Of a stretch of DNA of 64,000 nt, positions 1-9,699 are shown one piece after another; the stretch's first letter is position 1; each line of letters starts with the position of its first letter. Source of the stretch: Planctomycetota bacterium (lineage in GTDB: Bacteria > Planctomycetota > Planctomycetia > Pirellulales > Pirellulaceae); the NCBI GenBank assembly GCA_014381825.1, contig JACNKX010000097.1, positions 162,046 through 226,045 of the forward strand, given 5' to 3'. The position numbers were made by a program, and so were the translations under genes. Below the pieces are notes generated by a model, which worked only from the letters and a program-made list of their open reading frames with translations, was not told the DNA's origin and did not search any database.

Positions 1-1
1 A

Positions 2-1921
2 GCCGTCGGGCAAGTTCCTCACGGCGGAGGCGTTCGGCTCGATGCAAATTCGGAGAGCTATGCGATCCTGCATCAGTGGATCCAACAAGGGACACCTCTT
101 GGCAGCGAAGGCGAGTCTGAATTGATATCGATCGAAGTTGAGCCTAGTCGTGGGGCTGTGAAGCCGCACGGCGAGCAACAACTCCGTTCGTTAGCGCACT
201 ACTCCGACGGCACGACGCGTGACATTACGAACTTGGCGCTGTACGAGTGCAACGACGATTCGATGGCGGAGGTCACCAGTAAGGGACTTGTGAGAGCGCT
301 TGATATTCCGGGCAAGGTTGCGGTGATGGTCCGTTATCAGGGCAACGTCGCGGTCTATAGCGCTTCAGTACCGCTTGGTGCTCCCGTCGAACAGCTGCCA
401 GAATCGCGGAACTTTGTCGACGAGCTAGTCTTTGCAAATTTGAAAGAGATCGGAGTTCCGCCGTCACCGATCTGCGACGACGCGACTTTCTTGCGCCGGG
501 TATCGCTTGATATTGGTGGTCGACTGCCGACCGAAACGGAATCGCGCGAATTCTTGGCGAGTGCAGATTCGGACAAGCGTGACCACGTGATCGATACTCT
601 GCTACGAAGTCCTGACTACGCCGACTATTTCGCGAACAAGTGGACCTCCTTGCTGAAGAACCGCCGCGATGATGCGAGCGACATCACATCGAATTTCGCC
701 TTTCACTCGTGGATTCGGGACAGTTTGTTGGCGAACAAGCCGTACGACCAACTTGTGCGCGAGTTGCTTGCCGCCACTGGCACGGTGATCGCGAATCCTC
801 CCGTGGCCTGGTACAAGCGGGTGAAGGAACCAAAGAATCAAATCGAAGATGTCGCCCAATTGTTCCTGGGAGTGCGGATGCAGTGTGCTCAATGTCACCA
901 TCATCCGTTCGAGCGTTGGAGCCAGGACGATTACTACGGACTGTCGGCCTTCTTCAGCCAAGTGGGACGCAAGCCGACTGACACTCGCGGCGAGGATCAG
1001 ATTTTTCATCAACGCGGAAGTGCGGGCGCTAAGAATCCAAGGTCCGGCCAGACCGTGAAGCCGGCGGCGCTTGGAGACGATGTCGGCGAGATTGCGCCTG
1101 CCGAAGATCCACGCTTGCGGTTGGCAGATTGGATGAGTAGCGAATCGAATCCGTTTTTTGCCAAAGCCCTAGTCAATCGCTATTGGAAGCACTTCTTCAA
1201 GCGCGGTCTGATCGAGCCTGAAGACGATATCCGTGATACGAATCCACCGACGAATCCAGAACTGCTTGCGGCGTTAGAGCATCATTTCCGCGCGAGTGGT
1301 TTCGATTTGAAGGAATTGGTTCGAGTGATGACGAGTTCGAATGCCTATCAGCTGAGCGCGATGCCAAACGAACACAATCTCGCGGATCGTCAGAACTACT
1401 CGCGATACTACCCAAAGCGATTGCAGGCTGAAGTGATCCTGGATGCGATTGATTACTTGACCGGCGCCAGTACATCGTTCGCGAACTTGCCGGCAGGTAC
1501 GCGAGCAGTTGCCTTGCCGGACAATAGCTATAACAATTCATCGCCTTTTCTTCGCGTCTTCGGACGCCCGGAAAGCACAAGCGTTTGTGAGTGCGAACGC
1601 GTTCAATCTGCCAGCCTCGCACAGAGCTTGCATATGCTCAACGCTTCCGACATCAAGGGGAAGCTTGCGACGAGTAATGGCCGCGCCGATCGGTTGGCCA
1701 AAGAAGAGAAGCCCGACGCTGAGAAGATCACCGAACTTTATATAACTGCGTTTTCCCGTGAGCCGCGGGAGGATGAATTGAAAACAGCGGTTGACTACCT
1801 ATTGGAAGAGCGTCTAGATGCGGACGGCAAATCGATCGACAAAGCGACCGCCGCTCGAGAGAACTTCCAAGATCTTGTCTGGGCGCTGATTAACACGAAA
1901 GAATTCTTGTTCAATCATTGA
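2..1921 (+). CDS. DUF1549/DUF1553 secreted protein with Ig-like domain (5' partial)
   Basis: Planctomycete-specific secreted protein of the PSCyt2 (DUF1549) plus PSD1 (DUF1553) family; biochemical role unknown, usually paired with DUF1501. The frame is open to the left edge, so the start lies upstream; the first 40 visible residues (HGGG, then SYAILHQWI) look like the end of a cytochrome-like PSCyt1 domain. A BIG2-like Ig domain follows (about residues 41-127), then DUF1549 (about 135-350) with a CAQCH haem-type motif followed by HHPFERW, and DUF1553 (about 370-630) with the conserved ANPFFAK-like ALVNRYWKHFF block. The TGA stop overlaps a TTG in frame with the next gene, so the genes are probably translationally coupled. 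An ATG-like start inside the visible region would split the Ig domain from its leader and is not credible. Confidence 0.92.
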   Translation, partial: AVGQVPHGGGVRLDANSESYAILHQWIQQGTPLGSEGESELISIEVEPSRGAVKPHGEQQLRSLAHYSDGTTRDITNLALYECNDDSMAEVTSKGLVRALDIPGKVAVMVRYQGNVAVYSASVPLGAPVEQLPESRNFVDELVFANLKEIGVPPSPICDDATFLRRVSLDIGGRLPTETESREFLASADSDKRDHVIDTLLRSPDYADYFANKWTSLLKNRRDDASDITSNFAFHSWIRDSLLANKPYDQLVRELLAATGTVIANPPVAWYKRVKEPKNQIEDVAQLFLGVRMQCAQCHHHPFERWSQDDYYGLSAFFSQVGRKPTDTRGEDQIFHQRGSAGAKNPRSGQTVKPAALGDDVGEIAPAEDPRLRLADWMSSESNPFFAKALVNRYWKHFFKRGLIEPEDDIRDTNPPTNPELLAALEHHFRASGFDLKELVRVMTSSNAYQLSAMPNEHNLADRQNYSRYYPKRLQAEVILDAIDYLTGASTSFANLPAGTRAVALPDNSYNNSSPFLRVFGRPESTSVCECERVQSASLAQSLHMLNASDIKGKLATSNGRADRLAKEEKPDAEKITELYITAFSREPREDELKTAVDYLLEERLDADGKSIDKATAARENFQDLVWALINTKEFLFNH

Positions 1922-1935
1922 AGTGTGAGTTGAAG

Positions 1936-4215
1936 ATGACGTTAACACAAAGATGTGAGCGATGGCCCTCTATGACGGTTCGTGTGAGTTTCGTGATCGC
2001 ACTGCTGTGCGTTTCGTCAACCGTTTCAGCCCAGTCCGTCTGTCTTCCGGCTCCTCGGCTCCTGACGACGATGCCGATGGGCGGTCAGGTCGGAACGGAG
2101 CTTGAAGTCGTGATTACCGGTGAGTACATCGAAGATGTCGAACAATTGCTCTTCTCGAACGCGGCAATCACCGCCAAGCCAAAGCTTGGTGAGGACGGAA
2201 AGCCCGTGTCGAACAGATTCGTTGTGTCGATCGCGTCTGACTGCCCACTTGGTATTCACGAAGCGCGAGTCATGTCGCGGCTTGGTATTTCATCGTCTCG
2301 CGTCTTTTCAGTTGGTATGCTGCCCGAAGTGACGCAGGAAAAAGTTAGTACAACGGTCGCTGACGCGATGCCGCTCGCAGTGAATTCCATCTGCAACGCG
2401 ACCCTGCCAGTGCGAGCTGCCAACCACTATTCGGTTGAAGCGAAGAAAGGGCAACGACTGCTCGTCGACTGTGCCGCAAAAGGCATCGATTCGAAGATGA
2501 ATCCGGTGCTGATCGTTGCGGATGCCGAAGGACGTGACTTAGTTGTTGAACGTCGCGGCGGCGCCCTAGATTTCACGGTTCCCGACGACGGTACGTATGT
2601 CATTAAAGTGCATGAGCTGACTTTCAACGGAGGCGCGACGCACTTCTATCGTTTGGCCGTGCAAGAAGTTGCTGCTGATGCGTCTGTCACACGGTTGCCG
2701 AGTACGCGATCGGTCAGTTCCTTCTCGTGGCCTCCAGCCAACTTTGCACAACAGGAGGCCTCGCCGGAGAGCGAGCCGAACAACAAGCATGCGCAAGCCC
2801 AGAAGGTCTCGTTGCCTTGTGACATCTCCGGCAGCTTCTATCCGGCTGCTGACGTTGATACGTTCGAATTCACAGCGAAGAAGGGTGACGTCTGGTGGGT
2901 AGAAGTTGCATCCGAGCGACTCGGTCGACCCACTGACGCTTCTATCATCGTTCAACGCGTCACTGGTGAAGGTGCGGACGAGCAGTTAACCGATGTCATC
3001 GAACTGTCCGACATCGCGAGTCCCGTTAAACGATCGAGTAACGGCTACGCGTATGACGGTCCACCCTACAACGCCGGTTCTTCCGACATTCTAGGCAAAG
3101 TAGATATCAAAGAAGATGGACTCTATCGCCTGCAACTGTCGGATTTGTTTGGCGGAACGCGGAATGATCCTCGCAATGAATACCGATTGATCATCCGCAA
3201 AGCCGCTCCCGATTTCGCGCTCGTCGCGTGGGCGTTACACATGGAGTTGCGGAACGGTGATCGCAACGCTTTGTCCAAGCCGATTGCGCTACGCGGTGGC
3301 GCGACGATGGCTTTCGAGGTTATCGTTGTACGACGCGATGGTTTTGATGCAGAGATCGAACTATCGATGGAAGGTCTGCCAGGCGGAGTGACTTCTGCTG
3401 GATTAAAGATCCCGGCCGGCAAGACGCGGGGCATCATGTTGCTCTCGGCGCGTCAAGACGCTCCACGCGGCATGCAGATTGCCAAGTTCGTCGGGCGCGG
3501 CGTGATTGAAGGCAAAGAAGTCGTTCGCCCTTGCCAAATGGCTTCGATGGCATGGCCGGTGGCGAATGCGTGGTCCGAGATTCCGGCTCCACGCTTGCTG
3601 GTCGACGTGCCAGTGTCGGTCGGCGGTTCCGAGTTTGCACCGATTTCCATCGCTGCTACGGAAAGTAAGGTTTGGGAGGCTGCGGTCGGCGCCACTTTGA
3701 AGATTCCACTTACACACATCCGTCGCGAAGAGTTCTCCGGCCCGACTATGGGACTGAAGACCTTCGGCACAGGTTTCGAGGGAGCGGCGAAGTTCGACGT
3801 GTCGTTAAAAACTGACCAGTCGGAAGCTATTCTCGATTTGGCCGCAATGAAGACGCCACCGGGCGACTATCTCATCGCTTTCTATGGCAGTGCCGTCGCG
3901 AAATATCGATATAATCCAGAGGCGGTGACGGCTGCTGAGTTTGCTCACACACGAGCCCAGCAGGAAGTTGCCGCTGTCGCGAAGGAGGCCGAGCGGCTCG
4001 CACAGGAAGCGAAAGCCGCCTCGGGAGAAGCGAAGTCTGCGGCAGAGGCAACGGCCCCGACGATTGCCGAAAAGAAGAAAGTCGCCGACGCTGCGCTGGC
4101 TGCTGCCGCGAAGCGTGTTCAAGACGCGAAAAAACAATCGCAGCCAAAAGACATTGTCGATATCATAGTGTCCGAACCTATTGCCATTCGCATTAAGCCT
4201 GCCGAGACAAAATGA
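1936..4215 (+). CDS. Secreted PPC-domain protein with C-terminal Ala-rich coiled coil
   Basis: Predicted exported protein, middle gene of the DUF1549/PPC/DUF1501 operon. ATG 1936 is chosen; ATG 1972 gives a cleaner signal peptide (MTVRVSFVIALLC, cleavage after VSA), and a TTG at 1918 would overlap the previous stop. After the leader comes an IPT/TIG-like segment (PMGGQVGTELEVVITG), then PPC-type beta-sandwich segments, one clearly marked by EPNNKHAQAQ and DVDTFEFTAKKGD. The last about 90 residues are rich in Ala, Lys and Glu (AQQEVAAVAKEAERLAQEAK) and are likely a coiled coil. PPC domains are non-catalytic carbohydrate or surface-binding modules in secreted enzymes; no catalytic domain is seen here, so a structural or scaffolding role in the exported complex is an inference. 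The stop overlaps the next ATG (ATGA). Confidence 0.88.
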   Translation: MTLTQRCERWPSMTVRVSFVIALLCVSSTVSAQSVCLPAPRLLTTMPMGGQVGTELEVVITGEYIEDVEQLLFSNAAITAKPKLGEDGKPVSNRFVVSIASDCPLGIHEARVMSRLGISSSRVFSVGMLPEVTQEKVSTTVADAMPLAVNSICNATLPVRAANHYSVEAKKGQRLLVDCAAKGIDSKMNPVLIVADAEGRDLVVERRGGALDFTVPDDGTYVIKVHELTFNGGATHFYRLAVQEVAADASVTRLPSTRSVSSFSWPPANFAQQEASPESEPNNKHAQAQKVSLPCDISGSFYPAADVDTFEFTAKKGDVWWVEVASERLGRPTDASIIVQRVTGEGADEQLTDVIELSDIASPVKRSSNGYAYDGPPYNAGSSDILGKVDIKEDGLYRLQLSDLFGGTRNDPRNEYRLIIRKAAPDFALVAWALHMELRNGDRNALSKPIALRGGATMAFEVIVVRRDGFDAEIELSMEGLPGGVTSAGLKIPAGKTRGIMLLSARQDAPRGMQIAKFVGRGVIEGKEVVRPCQMASMAWPVANAWSEIPAPRLLVDVPVSVGGSEFAPISIAATESKVWEAAVGATLKIPLTHIRREEFSGPTMGLKTFGTGFEGAAKFDVSLKTDQSEAILDLAAMKTPPGDYLIAFYGSAVAKYRYNPEAVTAAEFAHTRAQQEVAAVAKEAERLAQEAKAASGEAKSAAEATAPTIAEKKKVADAALAAAAKRVQDAKKQSQPKDIVDIIVSEPIAIRIKPAETK

Positions 4216-5666
4216 GCAAATCACAAACAGCTTCATCGCACGCAAGTTGCATTGGCCCGAACAATCTGGGCCCCGGCAGCCGCCGCAGTTTTATGCGCCT
4301 CGGAATTGCTGGGTTTGCCAGTATGAGCCTGCCTGGAGTCATGCGTCTTCAAGCCGCTAGTCCGGTGACCAGCGCTAACAGTTCGAGCAATGAACGCGAG
4401 AAGACGGCAGTGATCATGGTTTGGAAGCCGGGCGGCTGCTCGCATATCGATACCTATGATCCCAAGCCGCTGGCTGGCAGCGAGTATCGTGGCCCCTTCA
4501 GCACGATCCCGACCAAGGTGCCCGGGATGCAGTTTACCGAACTGCTGCCACGGCAAGCGAAAATCGCCGACAAGTTCACCATTCTTCGCAGCATGTATCA
4601 AGGTGCCGGAGGCCACCCGGCTGGTTCCATGCAGCTGTTGTCAGGCGATTCCGACACGCGCGACAAACCGAAGCCGCGGTTGCCTGATTGGATGGCAGTC
4701 ACGAATTACCTTCGGGCTCAGGAAGGTCCACGGACGAATCCACTGCCGGCTTATGTCGGTGTGAACCCGCCCACTTCGTATAACGGTCCCGCCTATCTTG
4801 GCGATGCCTACTCGCCTTTCTCGGTGACGGGCGATCCCAACTCGCCGAACTTTGTCGTGCCCAACATCGGGCTTACCGATCAAAACGAGACAAAGAGGCT
4901 TGCGCGTCGTGCGACATTGCGTCAGAAGCTGGATACGATCGAACGTGCGTTTGATCAGCAAGGTGAACTTGGCGCGCTCGATGAGTTCGAGACGCAAGCA
5001 ATGACGTTGTTGACGAACCCTCGTACGAAGGACGCGTTTGACTTGAGCCAAGAAGACGACCGTACTCGAGATCGCTATGGGCGAAACACGTGGGGGCAAC
5101 AGTTGCTGCTGGCGCGTCGGTTGGTTGAAGCGGGAGTTGAAGTTCTCACGAGCAGTCTTCGAGGTCCGCTGTGTGGCCGCGTGAACAATTGGGACGATCA
5201 CGCCGTCAATCATCATGTTTTCGATGCGCTGCGATTCCGCGCGGATGCTTACGATCAAGCGGTTACGGCACTGATCGAGGATATTCACGAACGTGGCTTG
5301 GACAAGCGAGTACTCGTTGTCGTTACAGGCGAATTCGGTCGAACTCCAAAGATCAGCCATCAGCCGAGCACCGGAGTTGGAAACGCGAGTGCGCCGGCTG
5401 GCACGAAGCAGCCTGGAAGAGATCATTGGCCGCGAGCGTTTTCGAATCTATGGGCCGGCGGTGGCATTGAAACTGGGCGTTTCATCGGTGCCACCGATAA
5501 ACGAGGCGAAGACTCCGTTGAACGCCGTTGCGGCCCTGGTGAGTTCCTGTCGACGATCTATCATCATCTAGGAATTGATTCGTCGAATGTACTGATCAAA
5601 GACTTTAACGGACGACCGACGCCCATCGTCGATCATGGCAGGCCCATCCCGGAGTTGATCAGTTAG
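4212..5666 (+). CDS. DUF1501 family protein, Tat-exported
   Basis: DUF1501 proteins belong to the alkaline-phosphatase/sulfatase-like fold and are exported, but no substrate is established. The N-terminus carries a twin-arginine leader (SRRSFMRLGIAGFASMSL). Family motifs are GGCSHIDTYDPKP near residue 75, the SQEDDRTRDRYGRNTWGQ block, VTGEFGRTPKI and GRDHWP, the last two carrying probable metal-binding Asp/His residues. The start ATG overlaps the stop of the PPC gene by 4 bases, the end of a three-gene operon. The 484-residue length is normal for the family. Confidence 0.93.
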   Translation: MSKSQTASSHASCIGPNNLGPGSRRSFMRLGIAGFASMSLPGVMRLQAASPVTSANSSSNEREKTAVIMVWKPGGCSHIDTYDPKPLAGSEYRGPFSTIPTKVPGMQFTELLPRQAKIADKFTILRSMYQGAGGHPAGSMQLLSGDSDTRDKPKPRLPDWMAVTNYLRAQEGPRTNPLPAYVGVNPPTSYNGPAYLGDAYSPFSVTGDPNSPNFVVPNIGLTDQNETKRLARRATLRQKLDTIERAFDQQGELGALDEFETQAMTLLTNPRTKDAFDLSQEDDRTRDRYGRNTWGQQLLLARRLVEAGVEVLTSSLRGPLCGRVNNWDDHAVNHHVFDALRFRADAYDQAVTALIEDIHERGLDKRVLVVVTGEFGRTPKISHQPSTGVGNASAPAGTKQPGRDHWPRAFSNLWAGGGIETGRFIGATDKRGEDSVERRCGPGEFLSTIYHHLGIDSSNVLIKDFNGRPTPIVDHGRPIPELIS

Positions 5667-5712
5667 CCGATCGTTTGTGACTTGCTTTCACTAAGAACGT
5701 GTTTTGAAGTAC

Positions 5713-5778
5713 GTAGCGGAAGTCGTGAGACTTCCGAAGCAGCGCGGAAACTCTCTGAATTCTCACGAATTCCGCTAC
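5713..5778. repeat. Imperfect inverted repeat ahead of sulfatase gene
   Basis: An 18-base arm at 5713-5730 (GTAGCGGAAGTCGTGAGA) pairs with 5761-5778 (TCTCACGAATTCCGCTAC) with one mismatch across a 30-base loop. Outside the arms, CGTGTTT and AAACACG also pair if an eight-base insertion on the left is skipped. It lies between the DUF1501 stop and the sulfatase start, eight bases before the ATG. It may end transcription of the upstream operon or be a dispersed repeat; there is no T-tract. Confidence 0.7.
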
Positions 5779-5785
5779 AAACACG

Positions 5786-7381
5786 ATGTACGCATTCAAT
5801 TCCAAAACACGCTCTAAGGCCAACGTGAATCTACGGACCGTCGCTTCTCGATTCGTTCTCTCAATCGGGATCGTCATTCTTTGTCGGGGCGCACTAGCTG
5901 ACGTTCAAACGGAACGTCCAAATATCCTTTTCATCATGACCGACCAGCACCGATGGGATTGCATCGGTGCGAATGGCAATCGGCTGATCAAGACTCCAAA
6001 TCTCGATCGCCTTGCAGCGGCCGGTGCGAACTTCACGCACTTCTTTGTGCAAGCTCCGGTGTGTGTGCCGTCACGAGCCAGTTTCTTCACTGGACGATAT
6101 CCGCACTCCCATCGGAACCGAGTCAACTACACGCCACTGGATCGCGGCGAGGTACTCATGCAGCATCGGCTGCGCGAAGCTGGTTATGCGACGGCGTCGG
6201 TTGGCAAGCTTCACTACCACCCGCCGAACGTGACGGAAGCCAAGCGTACGGGATTCGATTTCGTCGAGCTTCACGATGCCGTTCCACAATTGGATCGCTT
6301 CTCCGATTACGCTGCTTGGCGAAAGATTCATGACCCGCAGGCCACGCTCCCCCATCGCGCGTTGGCAAAAGATATTCCTCAAGGGAAGAATCCTTTTCGC
6401 CAAGCGATTGACGAGAAGTATTCAGAGACGACTTGGGCTGGCGAGCGAACTCGGCATTACATTCGTCAGCTTGCAGCTGGCGAACAGCCGTTCTTCATAT
6501 TCAGCTCATTCTGGAAGCCACATTCACCGTTCGAAGTGCCGCAATCATTTGACGCAATGTATGACGACATTGAAATTCCGCTGCCCGACCAAATGACGTT
6601 GGACGAGATCATGCGACTCCCGCCACCGCTGCGCAAGTTGATCTTGCGTTTTCGACCATCGTACGACCTTGATCGCGAACGACTGCAATGGATGTATCGC
6701 AGTTACTACGGAGCGATCAGCCACATCGACCGCGAGATTGGGGCGATTCTGGCCGCGCTGGATGACGCCGGTGTGGCTGATAACACGATTGTCGTCTTCA
6801 GTTCCGATCATGGCGACCAATTGCTGGAACATGGTCTGATGGGAAAAAACTGCTTCTTCGAGGCATCCGTTCGCGTTCCATTTATCGTTCGATTTCCCGA
6901 TCACGTGCGCCCGGCGCAGTATGAAGAACTCGTCGAGTCGGTTGACTTGCTGCCAACTTTGTTTGAGCTGGCTGGTCTCCCCGAACCATATTCAAATCAA
7001 GGCCGAAGTCTCGTGGGACTGATCTCGGGCGACGGAAGTGACTACACACCGCGCGAGGTCGTCTTCAGCGAGAACATTATCCCGGAAGTGATCACGGGCG
7101 GTCGCGATGAGTTCGAATTTATCAAGGGTGAAGGAATTCGCGGCATCCGACATCCCGACGCGAAGATGGTCCGCACTCGTCGATGGAAATACGTCTACTA
7201 TCCTGAAGGCTTTGCGGAGCTATACGATCTTGAGGCTGATCCGCATGAGATGACAAACCTTGCCGAGGATATGAAATATCGAGAGCAGGTCTACGAAATG
7301 AAAGATCACTTGCTACGCTGGCTGACCACGGCAGACGAACCCGATCAAATTGCACCGCGCTGGCTGCGTCCAACTCGTTGA
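5786..7381 (+). CDS. Sulfatase (type I, formylglycine-dependent), exported
   Basis: Predicted hydrolase of sulfate esters, likely acting outside the cytoplasm on sulfated polysaccharides, as is common in planctomycetes. The leader is MYAFNSK with a hydrophobic stretch SIGIVILC ending near ALA. Family motifs follow: NILFIMTDQHRWDCIG with the metal-binding Asp pair, the modification site CVPSRASFFTGRYPHSH (CxPSR, Cys converted to formylglycine), GKLHYHP, and FSSDHGDQLLEHGLMGKNCFFE. The C-terminus has the usual WKYVYYPEG and DLEADPHEMTNL. At 531 residues it is full length. It is separated from the upstream operon by an inverted repeat. The SUMF1-like protein at 16144-17262 lacks the maturase cysteines, so the activating enzyme is probably elsewhere. 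Confidence 0.93.
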   Translation: MYAFNSKTRSKANVNLRTVASRFVLSIGIVILCRGALADVQTERPNILFIMTDQHRWDCIGANGNRLIKTPNLDRLAAAGANFTHFFVQAPVCVPSRASFFTGRYPHSHRNRVNYTPLDRGEVLMQHRLREAGYATASVGKLHYHPPNVTEAKRTGFDFVELHDAVPQLDRFSDYAAWRKIHDPQATLPHRALAKDIPQGKNPFRQAIDEKYSETTWAGERTRHYIRQLAAGEQPFFIFSSFWKPHSPFEVPQSFDAMYDDIEIPLPDQMTLDEIMRLPPPLRKLILRFRPSYDLDRERLQWMYRSYYGAISHIDREIGAILAALDDAGVADNTIVVFSSDHGDQLLEHGLMGKNCFFEASVRVPFIVRFPDHVRPAQYEELVESVDLLPTLFELAGLPEPYSNQGRSLVGLISGDGSDYTPREVVFSENIIPEVITGGRDEFEFIKGEGIRGIRHPDAKMVRTRRWKYVYYPEGFAELYDLEADPHEMTNLAEDMKYREQVYEMKDHLLRWLTTADEPDQIAPRWLRPTR

Positions 7382-7470
7382 TCACAATTACTGCTGATGT
7401 CGCAAGACATCCATCCGCCAATTACGACGGGTAAACTAATCTTGGATCTGTTTGAGTAACGCTCGACCGC

Positions 7471-8046
7471 TTACTTCTTACTGGCAACCTTTTCTTTGAC
7501 GTCGACATTGTCCGTTTCGAGCAACGCAGCGACTTTTTCAGAAACCTTGTTGGCCAGCAAGCCGCTGGGATCGCAACCGGCGGCAATTGAACGAATCTTG
7601 CCTCCCTTTTCAATCAAGAAATTTGTTGGCATCGTCTTCGTTTGGAACACTTTCCAGCTTTCGCCTTTCGTGTCGACGGCGTACAGCATCTTCAGCTTCT
7701 TTTCCTTGACGTAGGCCTCGACCTTTTCGTCCGGTTCGCGGAAGATCGCCAAGCTGGTCAATCCTTTGCCTTCGTAGGCCTTGTCCAACGCCTGGAAGTA
7801 GGCCAGCTCTTTGTCACAGCCGGAACAACCGCAAGTCAGTCGTACCAATACCGGGCCCTTGTTCGTAAGCTTGGCCAGATTGATTTCGTTCCCTTCGGCG
7901 TCCTTGATCTTGAACACGGGCGCCTGGGCACCGATAAGCACTGTTTTCGCTTCTTCTGTTTCCTTGGCGACCTTTTGTTTTTCATCGGCTTGCAAAGCGA
8001 GTGGGGCGATGACCAACAAAGCTACCGTCAACAATTGCGATCTCAT
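7471..8046 (-). CDS. Exported thioredoxin-like/AhpC-TSA redoxin
   Basis: Thiol-redox family protein. ATG 8046 is chosen because GGAG sits six bases upstream and it gives a classic signal peptide (MRSQLLTVALLVIAPLALQA); the longer reading from 8148 would start with a polar tail. The redoxin fold is visible as GAQAPVFKIKDAEGNEINLAKL, then LVRLTCGCSGCDKELAYFQ, then TKTMPTNFLIEKGGKI with the cis-Pro region TMPT. The cysteines form CGCSGC, so both CxC and CxxC pairs are possible; which is redox active is unknown. The tail is Lys/Val rich. It is transcribed alone, divergent from the DUF1501 gene that follows. Confidence 0.85.
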   Translation of the reverse strand: MRSQLLTVALLVIAPLALQADEKQKVAKETEEAKTVLIGAQAPVFKIKDAEGNEINLAKLTNKGPVLVRLTCGCSGCDKELAYFQALDKAYEGKGLTSLAIFREPDEKVEAYVKEKKLKMLYAVDTKGESWKVFQTKTMPTNFLIEKGGKIRSIAAGCDPSGLLANKVSEKVAALLETDNVDVKEKVASKK

Positions 8047-8314
8047 GAAAGACTCCATTAAGAGAGTGGATTCGATTGATTTCCGGTGATTAACATTCGG
8101 TGCAGTGAGTCGCAGTCTATCAGATTGGGCAGATACGCTCAAATTCAAATCACGTTATGTACCTTCCATCGGGCGATATCCCCCCGAATACGATTCCCGA
8201 GTTCAATTGACACGTCTGACCCTTCCGTCGAGAATATGACCGGTCCCACATTTGACGCGGATCGGCATAGATTCGCTCCCACCCCCCTGCCCCGCTAAAC
8301 AACCGAGAAAACCC

Positions 8315-9658
8315 ATGCTGCATCGTCGCGAGCTGCTTCAAGTGGGAGGTTCATCATTCTTGGGGATGACTTTACCCGGCGTACTCGCCGGGCAAGCGGC
8401 GGCAGCGGGCGAAACGCGAAGGGCCAAATCGGTCGTCTTGGTGTTTCTTAGTGGTGGTGGCAGCCATATCGATATGTTCGATCCGAAACCGGAAGCGTCT
8501 GCTGTGAAAGGCGAGTTCGAACCGATCGCAACACAGATTCCGGGTGTCCAATTTAGCGAGATGATGCCAGGTTTGGCCAAACGAGCCGATCAACTTTCGA
8601 TCGTCCGTTCGATGTCCCATGGAGATAACCGACACCTTTCGGGATCGCACAATACGTTGACTGGTGCGGTTCAAATGTTTCGAGGTGACTCAAACGAAGA
8701 CAAGTCACTGAACCGAGGGGACTGGCCCTGCTACGGTTCGGCCATCGATTATCTCCAGCCGCGAGCTGATGGCTTGCCGAGCCATGTGACGTTGCCAAAC
8801 CCGTTGATCGAGGGCAACCTTGTCTGGCCCGGTCAGCACGCGGGTTTCCTTGGTTCGAAATACGACCCGTTTACCCTCAAGGGTGATCCCAACAGCGACG
8901 ACTTCAAGGTCAGCGGCCTAAGCCTTGCTGATGGTCTCAGTATTGGGCGACTGGAAAATCGCTGGCGGCTTCTGAATCAAGTGGGCCAGCAGAAGCCTCG
9001 CCTTGGCGATTCGCCGAGCGGCCAACAACTCACGAATCAGCAACAAGCCGCTTACTCCATGCTCACGTCGTCGGGTTTGAGCAAGGCGTTGCAGATTCAG
9101 AAGGAATCGGCAAACGATCGTGAGCGTTACGGTCGAAGCACGATGGGACAGACATTGTTAATGGCCCGTCGGCTGGTCGAGGCAGAAGTTCCGGTCATCC
9201 AATGCAATATGGGCATCGTTCAATCGTGGGACACGCACGTCAGGCATTTTCCACGTTTGAAGAACGATCTTCTGCCGCCGCTCGACCAGGGAGTCAGCGC
9301 GTTGTTGGACGATTTACAGGAACGAAGCTTACTCAATCAAACACTGATAATTGTCGTTGGTGAGTTCGGACGGACGCCAACGATTTCACCGCTGCCCAAC
9401 GAAACAATTCCGGGCCGACACCATTGGGCGTCTGCCTACTCGGCGGTGTTTGCTGGTGCGGGCGTTCGCGGCGGACAGGTAGTTGGAAAAACGGACGCCA
9501 CGGGCGCTCAGCCCGTAACCGTGCCTTGGCATCCCAACGATATTGGCGCAACGATCTACGATTCACTGGGTATTGATCCGCGTTCAGAAGTGCATGATCA
9601 ACTTGCGCGACCGATCCGGCTGAATCGAGGCAAAGTTATGGACGTGCTGTTCAGTTGA
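8315..9658 (+). CDS. DUF1501 family protein, solitary
   Basis: Exported DUF1501 protein. ATG 8315 is preferred over the in-frame TTG at 8252 because it places the leader MLHRRELLQVGGSSFLGMTL at the N-terminus. Family motifs are LSGGGSHIDMFDPKP, then ANDRERYGRSTMGQTLLMARRLVEA, GEFGRTPTI and GRHHWASAYS. It is not next to a DUF1549 gene; a convergent DUF1501 gene lies 40 bases away on the other strand, so two paralogues face each other tail to tail. Function unknown. Confidence 0.9.
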   Translation: MLHRRELLQVGGSSFLGMTLPGVLAGQAAAAGETRRAKSVVLVFLSGGGSHIDMFDPKPEASAVKGEFEPIATQIPGVQFSEMMPGLAKRADQLSIVRSMSHGDNRHLSGSHNTLTGAVQMFRGDSNEDKSLNRGDWPCYGSAIDYLQPRADGLPSHVTLPNPLIEGNLVWPGQHAGFLGSKYDPFTLKGDPNSDDFKVSGLSLADGLSIGRLENRWRLLNQVGQQKPRLGDSPSGQQLTNQQQAAYSMLTSSGLSKALQIQKESANDRERYGRSTMGQTLLMARRLVEAEVPVIQCNMGIVQSWDTHVRHFPRLKNDLLPPLDQGVSALLDDLQERSLLNQTLIIVVGEFGRTPTISPLPNETIPGRHHWASAYSAVFAGAGVRGGQVVGKTDATGAQPVTVPWHPNDIGATIYDSLGIDPRSEVHDQLARPIRLNRGKVMDVLFS

Positions 9659-9699
9659 TCTGTTCCGCGAGTTATCGAGTCGCGTGCGGCCGACAGACA

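Noticed and set aside
4641..5426. 261-codon minus-strand ORF
   Set aside because: Fully inside the DUF1501 gene; no motif of its own.
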